A stretch of 64,000 bases of DNA from Planctomycetaceae bacterium (GCA_011525785.1 WYBT01000042.1:1-64000); one strand, 5' to 3'. Positions 1-9,027 are shown, counted from the first letter of the stretch. Notes: generated by a model not told the origin, from the letters alone. Numbers and translations: made by a program.

Positions 1-1523
1 ACCCGTACGTGAGCGGCCGGCGCGACCTGCGCGCGGCGGACGTGCTCGCGGCGGGGCTCGCGCGCATCGACCGCGAGCTCGCCGGTCAGCCGCGGCTCCA
101 GGCGCGACTGCTCGAGCGCATCGGCGAGTCGTACACCAACCTCGAGCGCTACGAAGAAGCCGTGCCGCCGCTCGAGCGCGCGCTCTCGATGCGGCTGGAG
201 CTCGACGGGCCCGAGGCGTTGCCCACCGCGGCCGCGCGCATGCTGCTGGGCTCGGCCATGCGGCTCGCCGGACGAACGGGCTACGTCGAGCACCTGCGCG
301 CTGCGCTCGCGACGCTCCAGCGCGAGCCGAGCGCGCACCTCGCCTCCGCGCGCTGCGAGGCGCTGCTGGTCCTGAGCCTGATCGACCAGCGCGAACTCGC
401 CGAGGCCGCGCAGCGCGTCGATGCGCTCGCCGCGCGCGTCGCAGAGCACGCGGAGTTGCCGCGCGTGCAGCGCTGGAACCTCTTGACGATGCTCGCCAGC
501 GCGCAGTCGCGGCTGGGGCGCTATCCGCAGGCCGAATCCACCGCGCGCGCCGCGCTCGCGATCGATGAAGCCGCCGACGCGCAAGTGCAGGAGCACCCCT
601 TCCGTGCGGCGGCGCTCGACACGCTGGGAACGGCGCTGCGCTTCCAGGGCCGCACTGAGGAGGCGCTGGCCGCGTTCGAAGCGCTCGCGCCGCTCTCCGA
701 ACGCCTGTACGGGCGGGGCAATCCGATCTCGGCCGAGCACCACACCAACCTGGCGCGCGCGCTTCACGACGTCGGTCGGATCGAGGACGCTGCGTCGCGC
801 TGTCGCGCGGTGCTCGCGGACCTCGCCGGCCGCATGCCGGCCAACAGCAAGGCGACGCTGGGCGCGGTGCGCACGCTGGCGTTCGCGCTGCAGAGCCTGG
901 GGCGCTTCGACGAGGCGGCGAGCGAGCTCGAGGCCGCGCGCGAGGCGATGCTGAGCTGCGGTGGAGAGCGCGACACGGCCGCAGCCCTGACCTTGCTCAG
1001 CCTGGCCGAGACGCACCTCGGCCGCGGGGACGCCGGGCGGGCCGAACGCGCGGCGCTCGACGCGCTCGAGAGCCTGCCCGCGGCGCAAGCGCACGTAGCG
1101 CTGGGCCTGGCGGCGTACGCCGGCTGGCGCGCGGGGGGCGAGCGCTCCCAGGTCGAGGCCCTGGCGCAGCGCGCGCTCATCGCGGCGCCGCACGAGACCG
1201 CGGTCGAAGCGCGCTTGACCCTGGCCCTGTGCGCCCTGTCGCGCGGCGAGAGCGAGCGCGGACGAGCCGCGTTGGAGCAGCTCGAACGGCTGGCGACGCC
1301 GCCCGAGAACCTGCGCTGGACCTTCGGCATCGCTCGGATCGAACTGGGACTCTTGGATCTGGCGGAAGCGCGCGACAGCGGCTGCAAACGGATCGCGGGC
1401 GGGCTGGAGCTGGTGCTGCGCTCGCTGCACCCCACGCACGCCGAACGAGCGGCTCTGCGCGAGCGACTGCGGCCGCTCGAGGCGCAGTGCCCCGGGTTGG
1501 CCGCGCGGCTCGGGCAGCTCTGA
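1..1523 (+). CDS. TPR-repeat protein, 5' end outside window (likely C-terminal part of a Ser/Thr kinase)
   Basis: The reading frame is open to the left edge of the window (codons in phase from base 3), so the GTG at 9 is probably internal. About 505 residues are visible. They consist of alpha-helical tetratricopeptide-like repeats, for example a block near residues 35-60 with LLERIGESYTNLERYEEAV and later repeats with QSRLGRYPQAES and TLGTALRFQGRTEEAL. The opening residues (RDLRAADVLAAGLARIDREL) resemble the linker that joins a bacterial Ser/Thr kinase domain and its transmembrane segment to C-terminal TPRs. I therefore infer the tail of a receptor-like kinase, where TPRs would bind partner proteins. 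No kinase motif lies inside the window, so the kinase part is a prediction. The gene ends with TGA and is followed by a 173-base gap. Confidence 0.75.
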   Translation, partial: PYVSGRRDLRAADVLAAGLARIDRELAGQPRLQARLLERIGESYTNLERYEEAVPPLERALSMRLELDGPEALPTAAARMLLGSAMRLAGRTGYVEHLRAALATLQREPSAHLASARCEALLVLSLIDQRELAEAAQRVDALAARVAEHAELPRVQRWNLLTMLASAQSRLGRYPQAESTARAALAIDEAADAQVQEHPFRAAALDTLGTALRFQGRTEEALAAFEALAPLSERLYGRGNPISAEHHTNLARALHDVGRIEDAASRCRAVLADLAGRMPANSKATLGAVRTLAFALQSLGRFDEAASELEAAREAMLSCGGERDTAAALTLLSLAETHLGRGDAGRAERAALDALESLPAAQAHVALGLAAYAGWRAGGERSQVEALAQRALIAAPHETAVEARLTLALCALSRGESERGRAALEQLERLATPPENLRWTFGIARIELGLLDLAEARDSGCKRIAGGLELVLRSLHPTHAERAALRERLRPLEAQCPGLAARLGQL

Positions 1524-1696
1524 GCAGCGCCAGTCACGGCCCGCGCTCCGCCGCCGCTTGCCAGACCGCGCTGCCCGTGCGAGGCTTCACTTGGCGTTCG
1601 AGAGCGCTCGAACTTGAACGCACGCGCGCGCGTGAAGCGCACCGCGACCGAAGTCAAGTGGCGGACACCACCCGGCGCCCGGCGCCTCAACGGAAA

Positions 1697-3865
1697 ATGG
1701 CCACCGCCATGTTCGCACTCTTCGCGTTGCTCTGCGGTCCGACGACGACGGCTCTCCAAACCGGCGCACCCCTCGGCGTGCAACTGCCGGCCGCACTCGA
1801 AGTGGCGATGTCGGGCGACGCGCTCGAGGTCCATCAGGTGCTCACGCTCGGCGCGCAGGACGAGCAGCCGATGTGGCGCGCCGAGAACGCTCGTCTGGGA
1901 CTGGTCGCGACGTTCGAGAGCGAGGGCGTGAGCGTCGAGCTCGATGGCGCAAATGGGATTGAGCCCGCGTTCCGCTTGCAGCTCGAGACCTGGGGACCCC
2001 CGTCCGCACCGACACCGGTGCGTGCGCCAGAATTCACCGCGCGCGGCGCGAGCATCCTGCTCGATCGCGGCTCCGTGCTCGAGTGGTACGTGAACGGCGT
2101 CGACGGTCTGCAGCAGGGCTTCACAGTGCTCGAGGCGCCGGCCGCGGGCGACGCAGCGAACGGCCTCGAGCTGCGCATGCGCTGGGAAAGTGAGCTCGCA
2201 CTCGAACTGCGCGGCGGGCGCGACCTCGTGCTGCGCGACGGGTGCGGAGCAGCGCGCGTCGAACTCGCCGGCCTGCGCGCCTGGGATGCGACGGGACGCG
2301 AGTTGGACGTGAGCTATTGCGCCGCCGGCGAATGGCTCTCGATCCTCGTCGACTCGAGCGGCGCGAGCTACCCGCTCACGATCGATCCGCTGGTCTCGAC
2401 CTTCGAGGCCAAGCTCGTGCCGCCCGCTGGCGCGGCGCTGAAGTGGATCGGGTCCCGCGTCGACATCGACGGCGACACGGCGGTCGCGGTGGGCGTCCAG
2501 AACTCGTTCAGCGGGCGCGCCAAGGCCTACATTTTCGTGCGAGACCCCGCTGGCTGGACGCGGCAAGCGGTCGTGTCGAGCCAGGGCGTTTCCTTCAGTC
2601 TGGGCGACGCCGTGCTCGTCGGCGACCGCGTCGCCTTCGCCAACAACCCGTACGAGAACATGAACGGCTGCTACTACGTCTACGCGCGCAACGCCGGCGT
2701 CTGGTCGATCCAGGACGCGGGGTGCACGGCATCGTGCTGCACGAGCTTCGGACAGGGACTCTCGCTCACGAACAACCGCCTCGCGTTCACCAACGACGAA
2801 GGCGGCATCAACAACGGCAAGATCTTGCGCTTCATTGCGTCCGGCTGGATCACCGAGTTCACCCTGCCGCCGGTGGGCTACGTCGCGTTGCGCGATGACC
2901 TCGCGGTGGTCACCACGAACCCAGCGCCCTACTGGAGCAACCCGCAGCTGCGGGTCTACCAGCGCGTGGGCACGACGTGGAGCCTGCTCGCGACGCCGAT
3001 GAACCTCCCCGATGGCAGCTACCCGGTCGCCATCGACGAAGAGCACACGATCGCAGTGGGCGCGCCGAACATCTCGGGCTCTGGCGTTGTGCACCTGCTG
3101 AGGCGCACGGGCTCGAGCTGGACGTTGTGGCAGACGATTGTCTCGCCGGATCCGGCGAGCGCGACCGAGTTCGGAGCGGCGCTGGGGTTCGAGAGCGGAC
3201 TGCTGGCCGTCGGCTGTCGGCTCGACGACACCGCCGGCGTCAATGCGGGCGCGGCGTATGTGTTCCAACGCAACGGGGACTGGCAGCTCGCGCGGAAGGT
3301 GCTCGCGCCCGACGCAGCGCCCGGCGACCAGTTCGGCGCCGACGTCGCGCTCGAAGACAAGCGCTTGGTCGTCGGCGCGCCGTTCGATGTCCACCCCGGC
3401 GGCGCGACGGGCTCGGCGTACGTGTTCACGCTCGAACTGGACGCGCTGGTCTACTGCACCGCGAAGGTGAACAGCGTCGGATGCCTGCCCGCGATCGCGT
3501 TCAACGGCCGCGCCAGCGCCTCGAGCTCCGCGCCGTTCACGATCTCGGCGCAGCGGGTGATCAACCAGAAGAACGGCGTGTTCTTCTACGGCACGGGCGG
3601 CAGGGCGGCGACGCCGTTCGATGGCGCGTACCGCTGCGTGGCGACGCCGGTCAAGCGCGCGGGCTGGCTCTTCAGCGCCGGCAACCTCGGGCCGAACGAC
3701 TGCAGCGGCGTGCTCAGCCTCGACTTCAACGCCTACTTGCAGTCCGGCGCCGATCCGGCGCTCAGCGTCGGGAGCGTGGTCAACGGCCAGTTCTGGTATC
3801 GCGACGGCGCCGCGGCGTCCGGAACCGGGCTCTCGGACGGGATCGAGTTCGAGATCGCGCCCTAG
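1697..3865 (+). CDS. Secreted FG-GAP repeat protein with planctomycete-type C-terminal module
   Basis: About 722 residues. I chose the ATG at 1697 because it begins a signal peptide (MATAMFALFALLCG, with a likely cut near TALQ); the frame is open further upstream but lacks protein-like composition there. The N-terminal ~220 residues are a beta-rich domain of unknown role. The middle holds about six FG-GAP-type blades (for example QFGADVALEDKRLVVGAPFD and EFGAALGFESGLLAVG) separated by Ala-Tyr-Val-Phe strands, which suggests a beta-propeller. From residue 586 comes a C-terminal module opening YCTAKVNSVGC, with FFYGTGG, PFDGAYRC and GQFWYRD, also found on the subtilisin-like protease at 24341-26899. 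The role is probably extracellular or at the cell surface. No enzyme motif was seen, and the substrate or partner is unknown. Confidence 0.8.
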   Translation: MATAMFALFALLCGPTTTALQTGAPLGVQLPAALEVAMSGDALEVHQVLTLGAQDEQPMWRAENARLGLVATFESEGVSVELDGANGIEPAFRLQLETWGPPSAPTPVRAPEFTARGASILLDRGSVLEWYVNGVDGLQQGFTVLEAPAAGDAANGLELRMRWESELALELRGGRDLVLRDGCGAARVELAGLRAWDATGRELDVSYCAAGEWLSILVDSSGASYPLTIDPLVSTFEAKLVPPAGAALKWIGSRVDIDGDTAVAVGVQNSFSGRAKAYIFVRDPAGWTRQAVVSSQGVSFSLGDAVLVGDRVAFANNPYENMNGCYYVYARNAGVWSIQDAGCTASCCTSFGQGLSLTNNRLAFTNDEGGINNGKILRFIASGWITEFTLPPVGYVALRDDLAVVTTNPAPYWSNPQLRVYQRVGTTWSLLATPMNLPDGSYPVAIDEEHTIAVGAPNISGSGVVHLLRRTGSSWTLWQTIVSPDPASATEFGAALGFESGLLAVGCRLDDTAGVNAGAAYVFQRNGDWQLARKVLAPDAAPGDQFGADVALEDKRLVVGAPFDVHPGGATGSAYVFTLELDALVYCTAKVNSVGCLPAIAFNGRASASSSAPFTISAQRVINQKNGVFFYGTGGRAATPFDGAYRCVATPVKRAGWLFSAGNLGPNDCSGVLSLDFNAYLQSGADPALSVGSVVNGQFWYRDGAAASGTGLSDGIEFEIAP

Positions 3866-3979
3866 GCGCGCCAGCCGCGCCAGCGCGCGCTAGTTCCTAC
3901 CGGCGCCGCGTTTACAATCGCGGGCGGTACGACCTGTGGTCCAACGCTCCCACGCGGAGCTCTTTCGTCCCCCCCACCG

Positions 3980-5890
3980 ATGGGCCTCCAACAGATCAGC
4001 GAAGGCGCCGACAAGTCCGAGATGCGGCGCTTCGTGAAGTCGCTGCTAGCCGACGTTCACGCGCTCGAGCTCATGCTCGCGCAAGGCAAGATCGAGTCCG
4101 ACACCCGCCGCATCGGCGCCGAGCAGGAGATGTTCCTGGTCGACCGCGCCATGCAGCCCGCCAAGCTGGCGCAGGTGATGCTCCAGCGCCTGACGGGCGA
4201 GAACTTCACCACCGAGCTGGGCCTGTTCAACCTCGAGGCCAACCTGAGCCCGCAGGTGCTGGGCGGCGACTGCTTCACGCGCATGGAGAACGAGCTGCGG
4301 CGCATGCTCGAGCTGGCGCGCAACGCCGCAGCCCAGGAACACGCGCAGATCGTGCTGTGCGGCATCCTGCCGACGCTCGAGAAGCAGCACCTGACGCTGG
4401 ACTACATGACGCCCAGCCCGCGCTACCTCGCCATGAACCGGCTGCTGGCCGAGATGCGCGGCGGCAAGTTCGAGTTCCTGATCAAGGGCGCCGACGAGCT
4501 GCACACCTACCACGAGAACGTGATGCTGGAGGCCTGCACCACCAGCTTCCAGGTGCACTACCAGGTCTCGGCGCCGGAGTTCGCGCGCGCCTACAACCTC
4601 GCGCAGGCGATCACCGCGCCGGTGCTCGCGGCCGCAGTGAATTCGCCGACGCTGTTGCAGCACCGGCTGTGGCACGAGACGCGCATCGCGCTGTTCCAGC
4701 AGTCGCTCGACACGCGCAGCGAGCTGATGACCGAGCGCGGCCAGCGCCAGCGCGTGAACTTCGGCGAGCGCTGGGTCGACGAGTCGATCCTCGAGATCTA
4801 CCGCGAGGACGTGGCGCGCTTCCGCTCGCTCATCGCCGTGGCGAGCGACGAAGATCCCGTCACGGTGCTCGAGTCGGGCGGCGTGCCGCAACTGCGCGCG
4901 CTGCGGCTGCACAACGGCACCGTGTACCGCTGGAACCGGCCCTGCTACGGCATCTCGGACGGCAAGCCGCACCTGCGCATCGAAAACCGCGTGGTTCCCG
5001 CCGGCCCCTCGGTGGCCGACGAGATGGCCAACGCGGCCTTCTTCGTGGGCCTGATGAGCGCGCTCGAGCACTTCGGCTCGATCCCCGACCTGCTCAGCTT
5101 CGACGACGCGCGCGCGAACTTCATCGCCGCCGCGCGCTACGGGCTGCACGCGCGCTTCCGCTGGTTCAAGGGCCGCGCCTGGAGCGCGGACGAGTTGATC
5201 ACGCAGCAAATGCTGCCGGCGGCGCGCGCGGGCTTGAAGAGCGCCGGCGTCGACTCGAGCGACATCGACCGCACGCTGGGCGTGATCGAGGAGCGCGTGC
5301 GCCGCGATCGCACCGGCTCGCAGTGGGCCTTCGACTCGCTGGCGACCTTCGGCGACCGCGGGCGCCTGCCCGAGCGCTACCGCGCGCTGACGGCGGCGAT
5401 GATCGCGCGTCAGCAGACCGAGAAGCCGGTGCACGAGTGGGAGCTGGCGACGCTCGAGGAGCGCGACAACGCGCGCGAGAACTACCGCCTCGTGCGCCAG
5501 ATCATGAACCGCGACATGTTCACCGTGCGGCCCGACGACGCGGCCGAGCTCGCGGCGAACCTGATGGAGTGGCAGAAGATCCGCTATGTGCTGGTCGAGG
5601 ACGACGACGGCCGATTGACGGGCATGGTCTCGCACCGCGCGGTGCTGCGCATGCTGCTGCGCCGCCGCGAGCACGGCGCCCCGGCGCTGGCCGTGCGCGA
5701 CATCATGCGCGGCGACGTGGTCACCGTCGGGCCCGACACGCCGACGCAGCAGGCGATCGACCTGATGCGGCGCAACAAGGTCGGCTGCCTGCCGGTGGTG
5801 CAGGACGGCAGGCTCGTGGGCGTGCTCACCGAGCACGACTTCCTCGAGCTCTCGTCGGTGCTGCTCGATCGCTGGCTGAAGGAAGGCTGA
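3980..5890 (+). CDS. Glutamate-cysteine-ligase-like (GCS2 family) protein fused to two CBS domains
   Basis: 636 residues from an ATG at 3980. Residues ~25-480 resemble the GCS2 family of carboxylate-amine ligases: RRIGAEQEMFLVD near residues 43-55 carries the acidic metal/ATP-binding residues, followed by TTELGLFNLEANLSP and a HxHYQVS-like segment. Known members join an amine to a glutamate-type carboxylate using ATP. Residues ~505-560 and 572-628 are two CBS domains (IMNRDMFTV..., VRDIMRGDVVTVGPDTPTQQAIDLMRRNKVGCLPVV), a pair that usually binds adenosine nucleotides and controls the attached domain. The zinc hydrolase at 6072 lies 181 bases downstream on the same strand and may act in the same pathway. 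The exact substrate is not evident, and classical glutathione synthesis is not implied. Confidence 0.85.
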   Translation: MGLQQISEGADKSEMRRFVKSLLADVHALELMLAQGKIESDTRRIGAEQEMFLVDRAMQPAKLAQVMLQRLTGENFTTELGLFNLEANLSPQVLGGDCFTRMENELRRMLELARNAAAQEHAQIVLCGILPTLEKQHLTLDYMTPSPRYLAMNRLLAEMRGGKFEFLIKGADELHTYHENVMLEACTTSFQVHYQVSAPEFARAYNLAQAITAPVLAAAVNSPTLLQHRLWHETRIALFQQSLDTRSELMTERGQRQRVNFGERWVDESILEIYREDVARFRSLIAVASDEDPVTVLESGGVPQLRALRLHNGTVYRWNRPCYGISDGKPHLRIENRVVPAGPSVADEMANAAFFVGLMSALEHFGSIPDLLSFDDARANFIAAARYGLHARFRWFKGRAWSADELITQQMLPAARAGLKSAGVDSSDIDRTLGVIEERVRRDRTGSQWAFDSLATFGDRGRLPERYRALTAAMIARQQTEKPVHEWELATLEERDNARENYRLVRQIMNRDMFTVRPDDAAELAANLMEWQKIRYVLVEDDDGRLTGMVSHRAVLRMLLRRREHGAPALAVRDIMRGDVVTVGPDTPTQQAIDLMRRNKVGCLPVVQDGRLVGVLTEHDFLELSSVLLDRWLKEG

Positions 5891-6071
5891 TTTCGAACGC
5901 GCCGGCGGGCGGCGCCCGGCCGAGCGCGCGCACTCGGGCGGCCCGCAGGTCCGCACCAAGGCGCATCAAGACACATCCGACGCCCGGTCGATCCCGCCGG
6001 GTAGAATTCTCGCGCTCGCAGCTCGAGAACGTTTGGAGCGCTCTCGCCCGCGGGCGACGCGCCTGGTCACG

Positions 6072-7271
6072 ATGGTCGAACCCAAGCCCCACGCCTGCGC
6101 CTCCCCGTTTGCGGCCGGACGCGAGATCGGTCGCTACGGCGACGCCGCGGCCGGCCCGACGCTGGTCGTGACGGGCGGCGTGCACGGCAACGAACCGGCC
6201 GGCGTGGTGGCCCTGGGGCGCGTGTTCCGCGAGCTGGAGCAGCGCCGCCCGAGCGTCCGCGGTCAACTGCTGGGGCTGGTCGGCAATTCCTGCGCGCTGG
6301 CGCAGAGCACGCGCTTCGTCGACGAGGACATGAACCGCGTCTGGACCAAGACCGCGGTCGAGCAGCTGCGCCGTCAGGATCCCGCGCGCGACCATTCCGA
6401 ACAGCGCGAGCAACGCGAGCTGCTCGCCATCCTCGATCCGCTGCTCGCTGCCGCCCGGGACGGCGATCCGCGCCGACGCGCGCTGCTGCTCGACCTGCAC
6501 TCGACCTCCGGCGGCGGCCCGCCCTTCATCGTGATGGGCGACACGCTGCAGAACCGCGAGCTGGCCTTCGCGCTGAGCGCGCCGGTGCTGCTGGGATTGG
6601 AAGAGAACATCGAGGGCACGCTGATCGAGTACTTCGGCGCCGGCGGCAACGTCGCGATCGTGCTCGAGGGCGGCCAGAACGAGGACCCGCGCACCGCCGA
6701 CAACCACGAGTCGGCGATCTGGATCGCGCTGGTCACCTGCGGGCTGCTCGACGCGAGCGCGGCCCCCGACTACGAACGCCATCGCGCGCGCCTGCGCGCC
6801 GCGGCTTCGGGCGTGCCGAACGTGATCGAAGTCGTGCACCGCCACGACATCGAGCCCCACAACGAACCGCACTTCCGCATGATCCCCGGCCTCAAGGGCT
6901 TCATGCAGATCGAGAAGGGCCGCCTGCTCGCGCACGACGGCCCGCACGCCGAGGCCCAGGTCACCGCGCCCTTCTCCGGCGTGCTCTTGATGCCGCGCTA
7001 CCAGCCCAAGGGCCTCGACGGCTTCTTCATGGGCAAGACGGTCGAGCCCTTCTGGCTGCGCGTGTCGGCCGTGCTGCGCAAGCTGCGCATGGAGCGCGTG
7101 ATCTCACTGCTCCCGGGCGTGCAGCAAAACCACCACGGCCCCAACACGCTGGCCGTCGACCCCAAGATCGCGCGCTTCTTCACGCTCGAGTTCTTCCACC
7201 TGCTCGGCTACCGCAAGCACGTCGAGCACGAGCAGCGGCTGGTGTTCTCGCGCCGCGACGACCGGCTCTGA
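6072..7271 (+). CDS. Succinylglutamate desuccinylase/aspartoacylase-family zinc hydrolase
   Basis: 399 residues from the ATG at 6072; an in-frame TTG at 6033 would add 13 residues of poor quality. The zinc-site motif is VHGNEPAG (H38, E41), followed by NSCALAQSTRFVDEDMNRVW, typical of AstE/AspA enzymes, and LLLDLHSTSG (H143, the third metal ligand). A later acidic segment, IVLEGGQNEDP, probably provides the catalytic Glu environment. Family members remove acyl groups from amino acids or act as carboxypeptidase-like amidohydrolases. It lies just downstream of the GCS2-CBS gene; an amide-bond-making enzyme beside an amide hydrolase suggests one small pathway for making and trimming an amino-acid conjugate. 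The substrate cannot be read from the sequence. Confidence 0.85.
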   Translation: MVEPKPHACASPFAAGREIGRYGDAAAGPTLVVTGGVHGNEPAGVVALGRVFRELEQRRPSVRGQLLGLVGNSCALAQSTRFVDEDMNRVWTKTAVEQLRRQDPARDHSEQREQRELLAILDPLLAAARDGDPRRRALLLDLHSTSGGGPPFIVMGDTLQNRELAFALSAPVLLGLEENIEGTLIEYFGAGGNVAIVLEGGQNEDPRTADNHESAIWIALVTCGLLDASAAPDYERHRARLRAAASGVPNVIEVVHRHDIEPHNEPHFRMIPGLKGFMQIEKGRLLAHDGPHAEAQVTAPFSGVLLMPRYQPKGLDGFFMGKTVEPFWLRVSAVLRKLRMERVISLLPGVQQNHHGPNTLAVDPKIARFFTLEFFHLLGYRKHVEHEQRLVFSRRDDRL

Positions 7272-7302
7272 GCGCGGCTGGCGGCGCGCGGTCGGTGACG
7301 CG

Positions 7303-7962
7303 TCAGGGCGTGCGCTCCAAGCACGCTCTCAGCTCGTCGAGGAAGCGTTGGAACGACGGACACACGCTGCGCAGTTGCTCTGGGCGCAGTTGCTCAGCGA
7401 TGAGTCGGTGAGCGGCTGCGACCGTGGAATCAGCGCGGAGCTGCTCAGTGAGAGCTCGCAAGTGCTCCTTGGCGCGACGGGGTTCGAGTGTCTCGACGTC
7501 CCAGCCGCTGTCGATGCGCTGACTCGTGAGGGACGCGAGCGCTTGGTGATCCGCTAGCAGCCAACTCTCGAATTCGCGCACGGCCACGGCGATGGCCGTG
7601 AGCGGCGGCGGTATCCCCTCGACGTAGCTGCGCAGGTCCTTCAAGCGCTGCCGCTGTCCGTCTTCGTCGACGATCAGCGCGCACAAGCGCGGAGCGCGCT
7701 TGGAGTCGGGCCAGGCGAGCAGCTTGCGCAGGTTGGCGCGCGACAAGAGTTGGCCGCCGCGGGCTGGCGCGCCGCGCAGGAACAGGGGCTGCACGAACTC
7801 GAGATCGCGGGCTCGACTTGGCTCGAAAGACTCGAGCGCGCGACGAATGAGCACATGTGCTGCGCCGAGGTCGGCGTCCGAAAGTAGCTCGCCGGGCGCA
7901 ACGCCCAGGGCGCCGCGGCCCGACTCCGCCGGCCCTTCGCAGTACACGGCGACCGTGAACAT
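7303..7962 (-). CDS. DUF4276-family (Toprim-like) protein, partner of the upstream ATPase
   Basis: 219 residues, ATG at 7962. The N terminus has VAVYCEGPAE (E9, E13), the middle has LCALIVDEDGQ (D99, D101), and AVREFESWLLADHQAL follows at residues ~127-142. The EG..E then DxD order is the Toprim-type acidic metal site seen in OLD-like nucleases, and REFESWLLAD is typical of DUF4276. It starts 8 bases after the stop of the ATPase gene on the same strand, so the two are surely co-transcribed. DUF4276 genes are often found next to AAA15/OLD ATPases. By analogy with OLD and PARIS (an ATPase plus a Toprim effector), I infer a metal-dependent nuclease effector, possibly in phage defence. No experimental role is claimed. 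Confidence 0.8.
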   Translation of the reverse strand: MFTVAVYCEGPAESGRGALGVAPGELLSDADLGAAHVLIRRALESFEPSRARDLEFVQPLFLRGAPARGGQLLSRANLRKLLAWPDSKRAPRLCALIVDEDGQRQRLKDLRSYVEGIPPPLTAIAVAVREFESWLLADHQALASLTSQRIDSGWDVETLEPRRAKEHLRALTEQLRADSTVAAAHRLIAEQLRPEQLRSVCPSFQRFLDELRACLERTP

Positions 7963-7970
7963 CGCGAGGT

Positions 7971-8909
7971 CTACCGCGAGGGCACGCCGCCGATGCCGCC
8001 CGACAGCCAGATGCCGCCCAGCGAGTGCTCGTGCGCCGCGTAGGCCGCGCGCCAGTTCTGAGTGCTCTCGTCGATGGTCTCGACGCGCACTTCGCCGCTC
8101 TGGCGGTCGCGCGAGAGCAACCGCACCTCACGCGGCTCGATGTGGTCGAGGATTCCCGCGGAGTGCGTCGCGAGCACCACCTGCACCGGATGGGGACCGA
8201 CCTCGCCGCGCGTCATCGCGCGGAAGAACTGGACGAGTTCGCCCAGGAGGAAGGGATGGAGGCCGCGCTCGGGCTCTTCGATGGCGACCAGCTCGACTTG
8301 GGGCTGCTGGTACATGAGCAGCAGGTAGGCGAGCACGAGCATCGTGCCGTCGGAGACCTGGTCAGGCGTGTACCAGACCGACTCGTTCCAGCGGTCTTGG
8401 AAGCGGAGGGTGTGATACCCACTGCCGATGGTCAGCATGTCGACGTCGCGGTACATCGGCACGATCGCGCAGAAGCGCTCCGCCAGCTCGATCTGCTGGC
8501 GACGCGGTAGGGACACAAATGTGTTGGCGAAGTTGGCGCCGTTGGAGGCCAGTCGAGTCGAATTGGCCAACGTGTTCGCCGCGCGGAGCTGCGCCAAGTC
8601 GAGCTCGATGAGTTGCGTTCTGACGCCTCGATCTGCGACCTGTGTCTGCCCGGGCAAGCCCGCCGTCGCGACGAACACGTTCTGCGAATTCCCCACGAGT
8701 ACACGACGAACCGTGACTGTCGCAGTCGGCTGCTGCATCCATCGATCCGCATTGGCGACTCGCTGGATTCCACAAGCCCCCCTGAGCACCGACGACTTCC
8801 CCGTCGCGTTGCCGCCGACCAGCACCGTCAACGGCTCGAACTCGATGCGCACGTCGCGCAGGCAGCGGTAGTTCTCGAACTGGATCGACTTGAGGATCGG
8901 ACCGTCCAT
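7971..8909 (-). CDS. AAA15/OLD-type ABC-fold ATPase
   Basis: 312 residues with the ATG at 8909 (MDGPILKSIQFENYRCLRDV). A GTG/ATG extension to 8951 is possible but less typical, since the family starts right at the beta strand before FENYR. Motifs in order: Walker A GGNATGKSS (residues 32-40), ABC-type signature VSDGT (185-189), Walker B LVAIEEPERGLHP (208-219, catalytic E211/E212) and switch His in VLATHS (H249). There is no Toprim domain in the same chain, unlike single-chain OLD; that function is probably supplied by the DUF4276 protein encoded 8 bases downstream. It is inferred to be a soluble, dimerising ATPase that senses a trigger and controls the partner. A 9-bp inverted repeat lies about 55-90 bases before the start. 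Confidence 0.85.
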   Translation of the reverse strand: MDGPILKSIQFENYRCLRDVRIEFEPLTVLVGGNATGKSSVLRGACGIQRVANADRWMQQPTATVTVRRVLVGNSQNVFVATAGLPGQTQVADRGVRTQLIELDLAQLRAANTLANSTRLASNGANFANTFVSLPRRQQIELAERFCAIVPMYRDVDMLTIGSGYHTLRFQDRWNESVWYTPDQVSDGTMLVLAYLLLMYQQPQVELVAIEEPERGLHPFLLGELVQFFRAMTRGEVGPHPVQVVLATHSAGILDHIEPREVRLLSRDRQSGEVRVETIDESTQNWRAAYAAHEHSLGGIWLSGGIGGVPSR

Positions 8910-8962
8910 TCGCGGAGTGTAGCCAGCCCCCGCGAGCGACTCGACCGCCATCAGCGCCGCGG

Positions 8963-8997
8963 CGGCGTTGGAGCACGTTTCGACTTCGCCAACGCCG
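8963..8997 (-). promoter_or_regulatory. Inverted repeat between desaturase gene and ATPase-DUF4276 operon
   Basis: CGGCGTTGG at 8963-8971 is the exact reverse complement of CCAACGCCG at 8989-8997, leaving a 17-base loop. The site lies 3' of the desaturase gene and 5' of the ATPase gene, both on the minus strand. It could stop desaturase transcription, though no T-run follows, or it could bind a repressor of the ATPase operon. The function is inferred from position only. Confidence 0.4.
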
Positions 8998-9027
8998 AAA
9001 CACGCGCCGGTGCGCGCGGCTCCAACT

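Noticed and set aside
2977..6171. A 1064-codon plus-strand open frame spanning two genes
   Set aside because: Low-complexity Arg/Ala composition in a shifted frame; the FG-GAP and GCS2-CBS proteins occupy the other frames.
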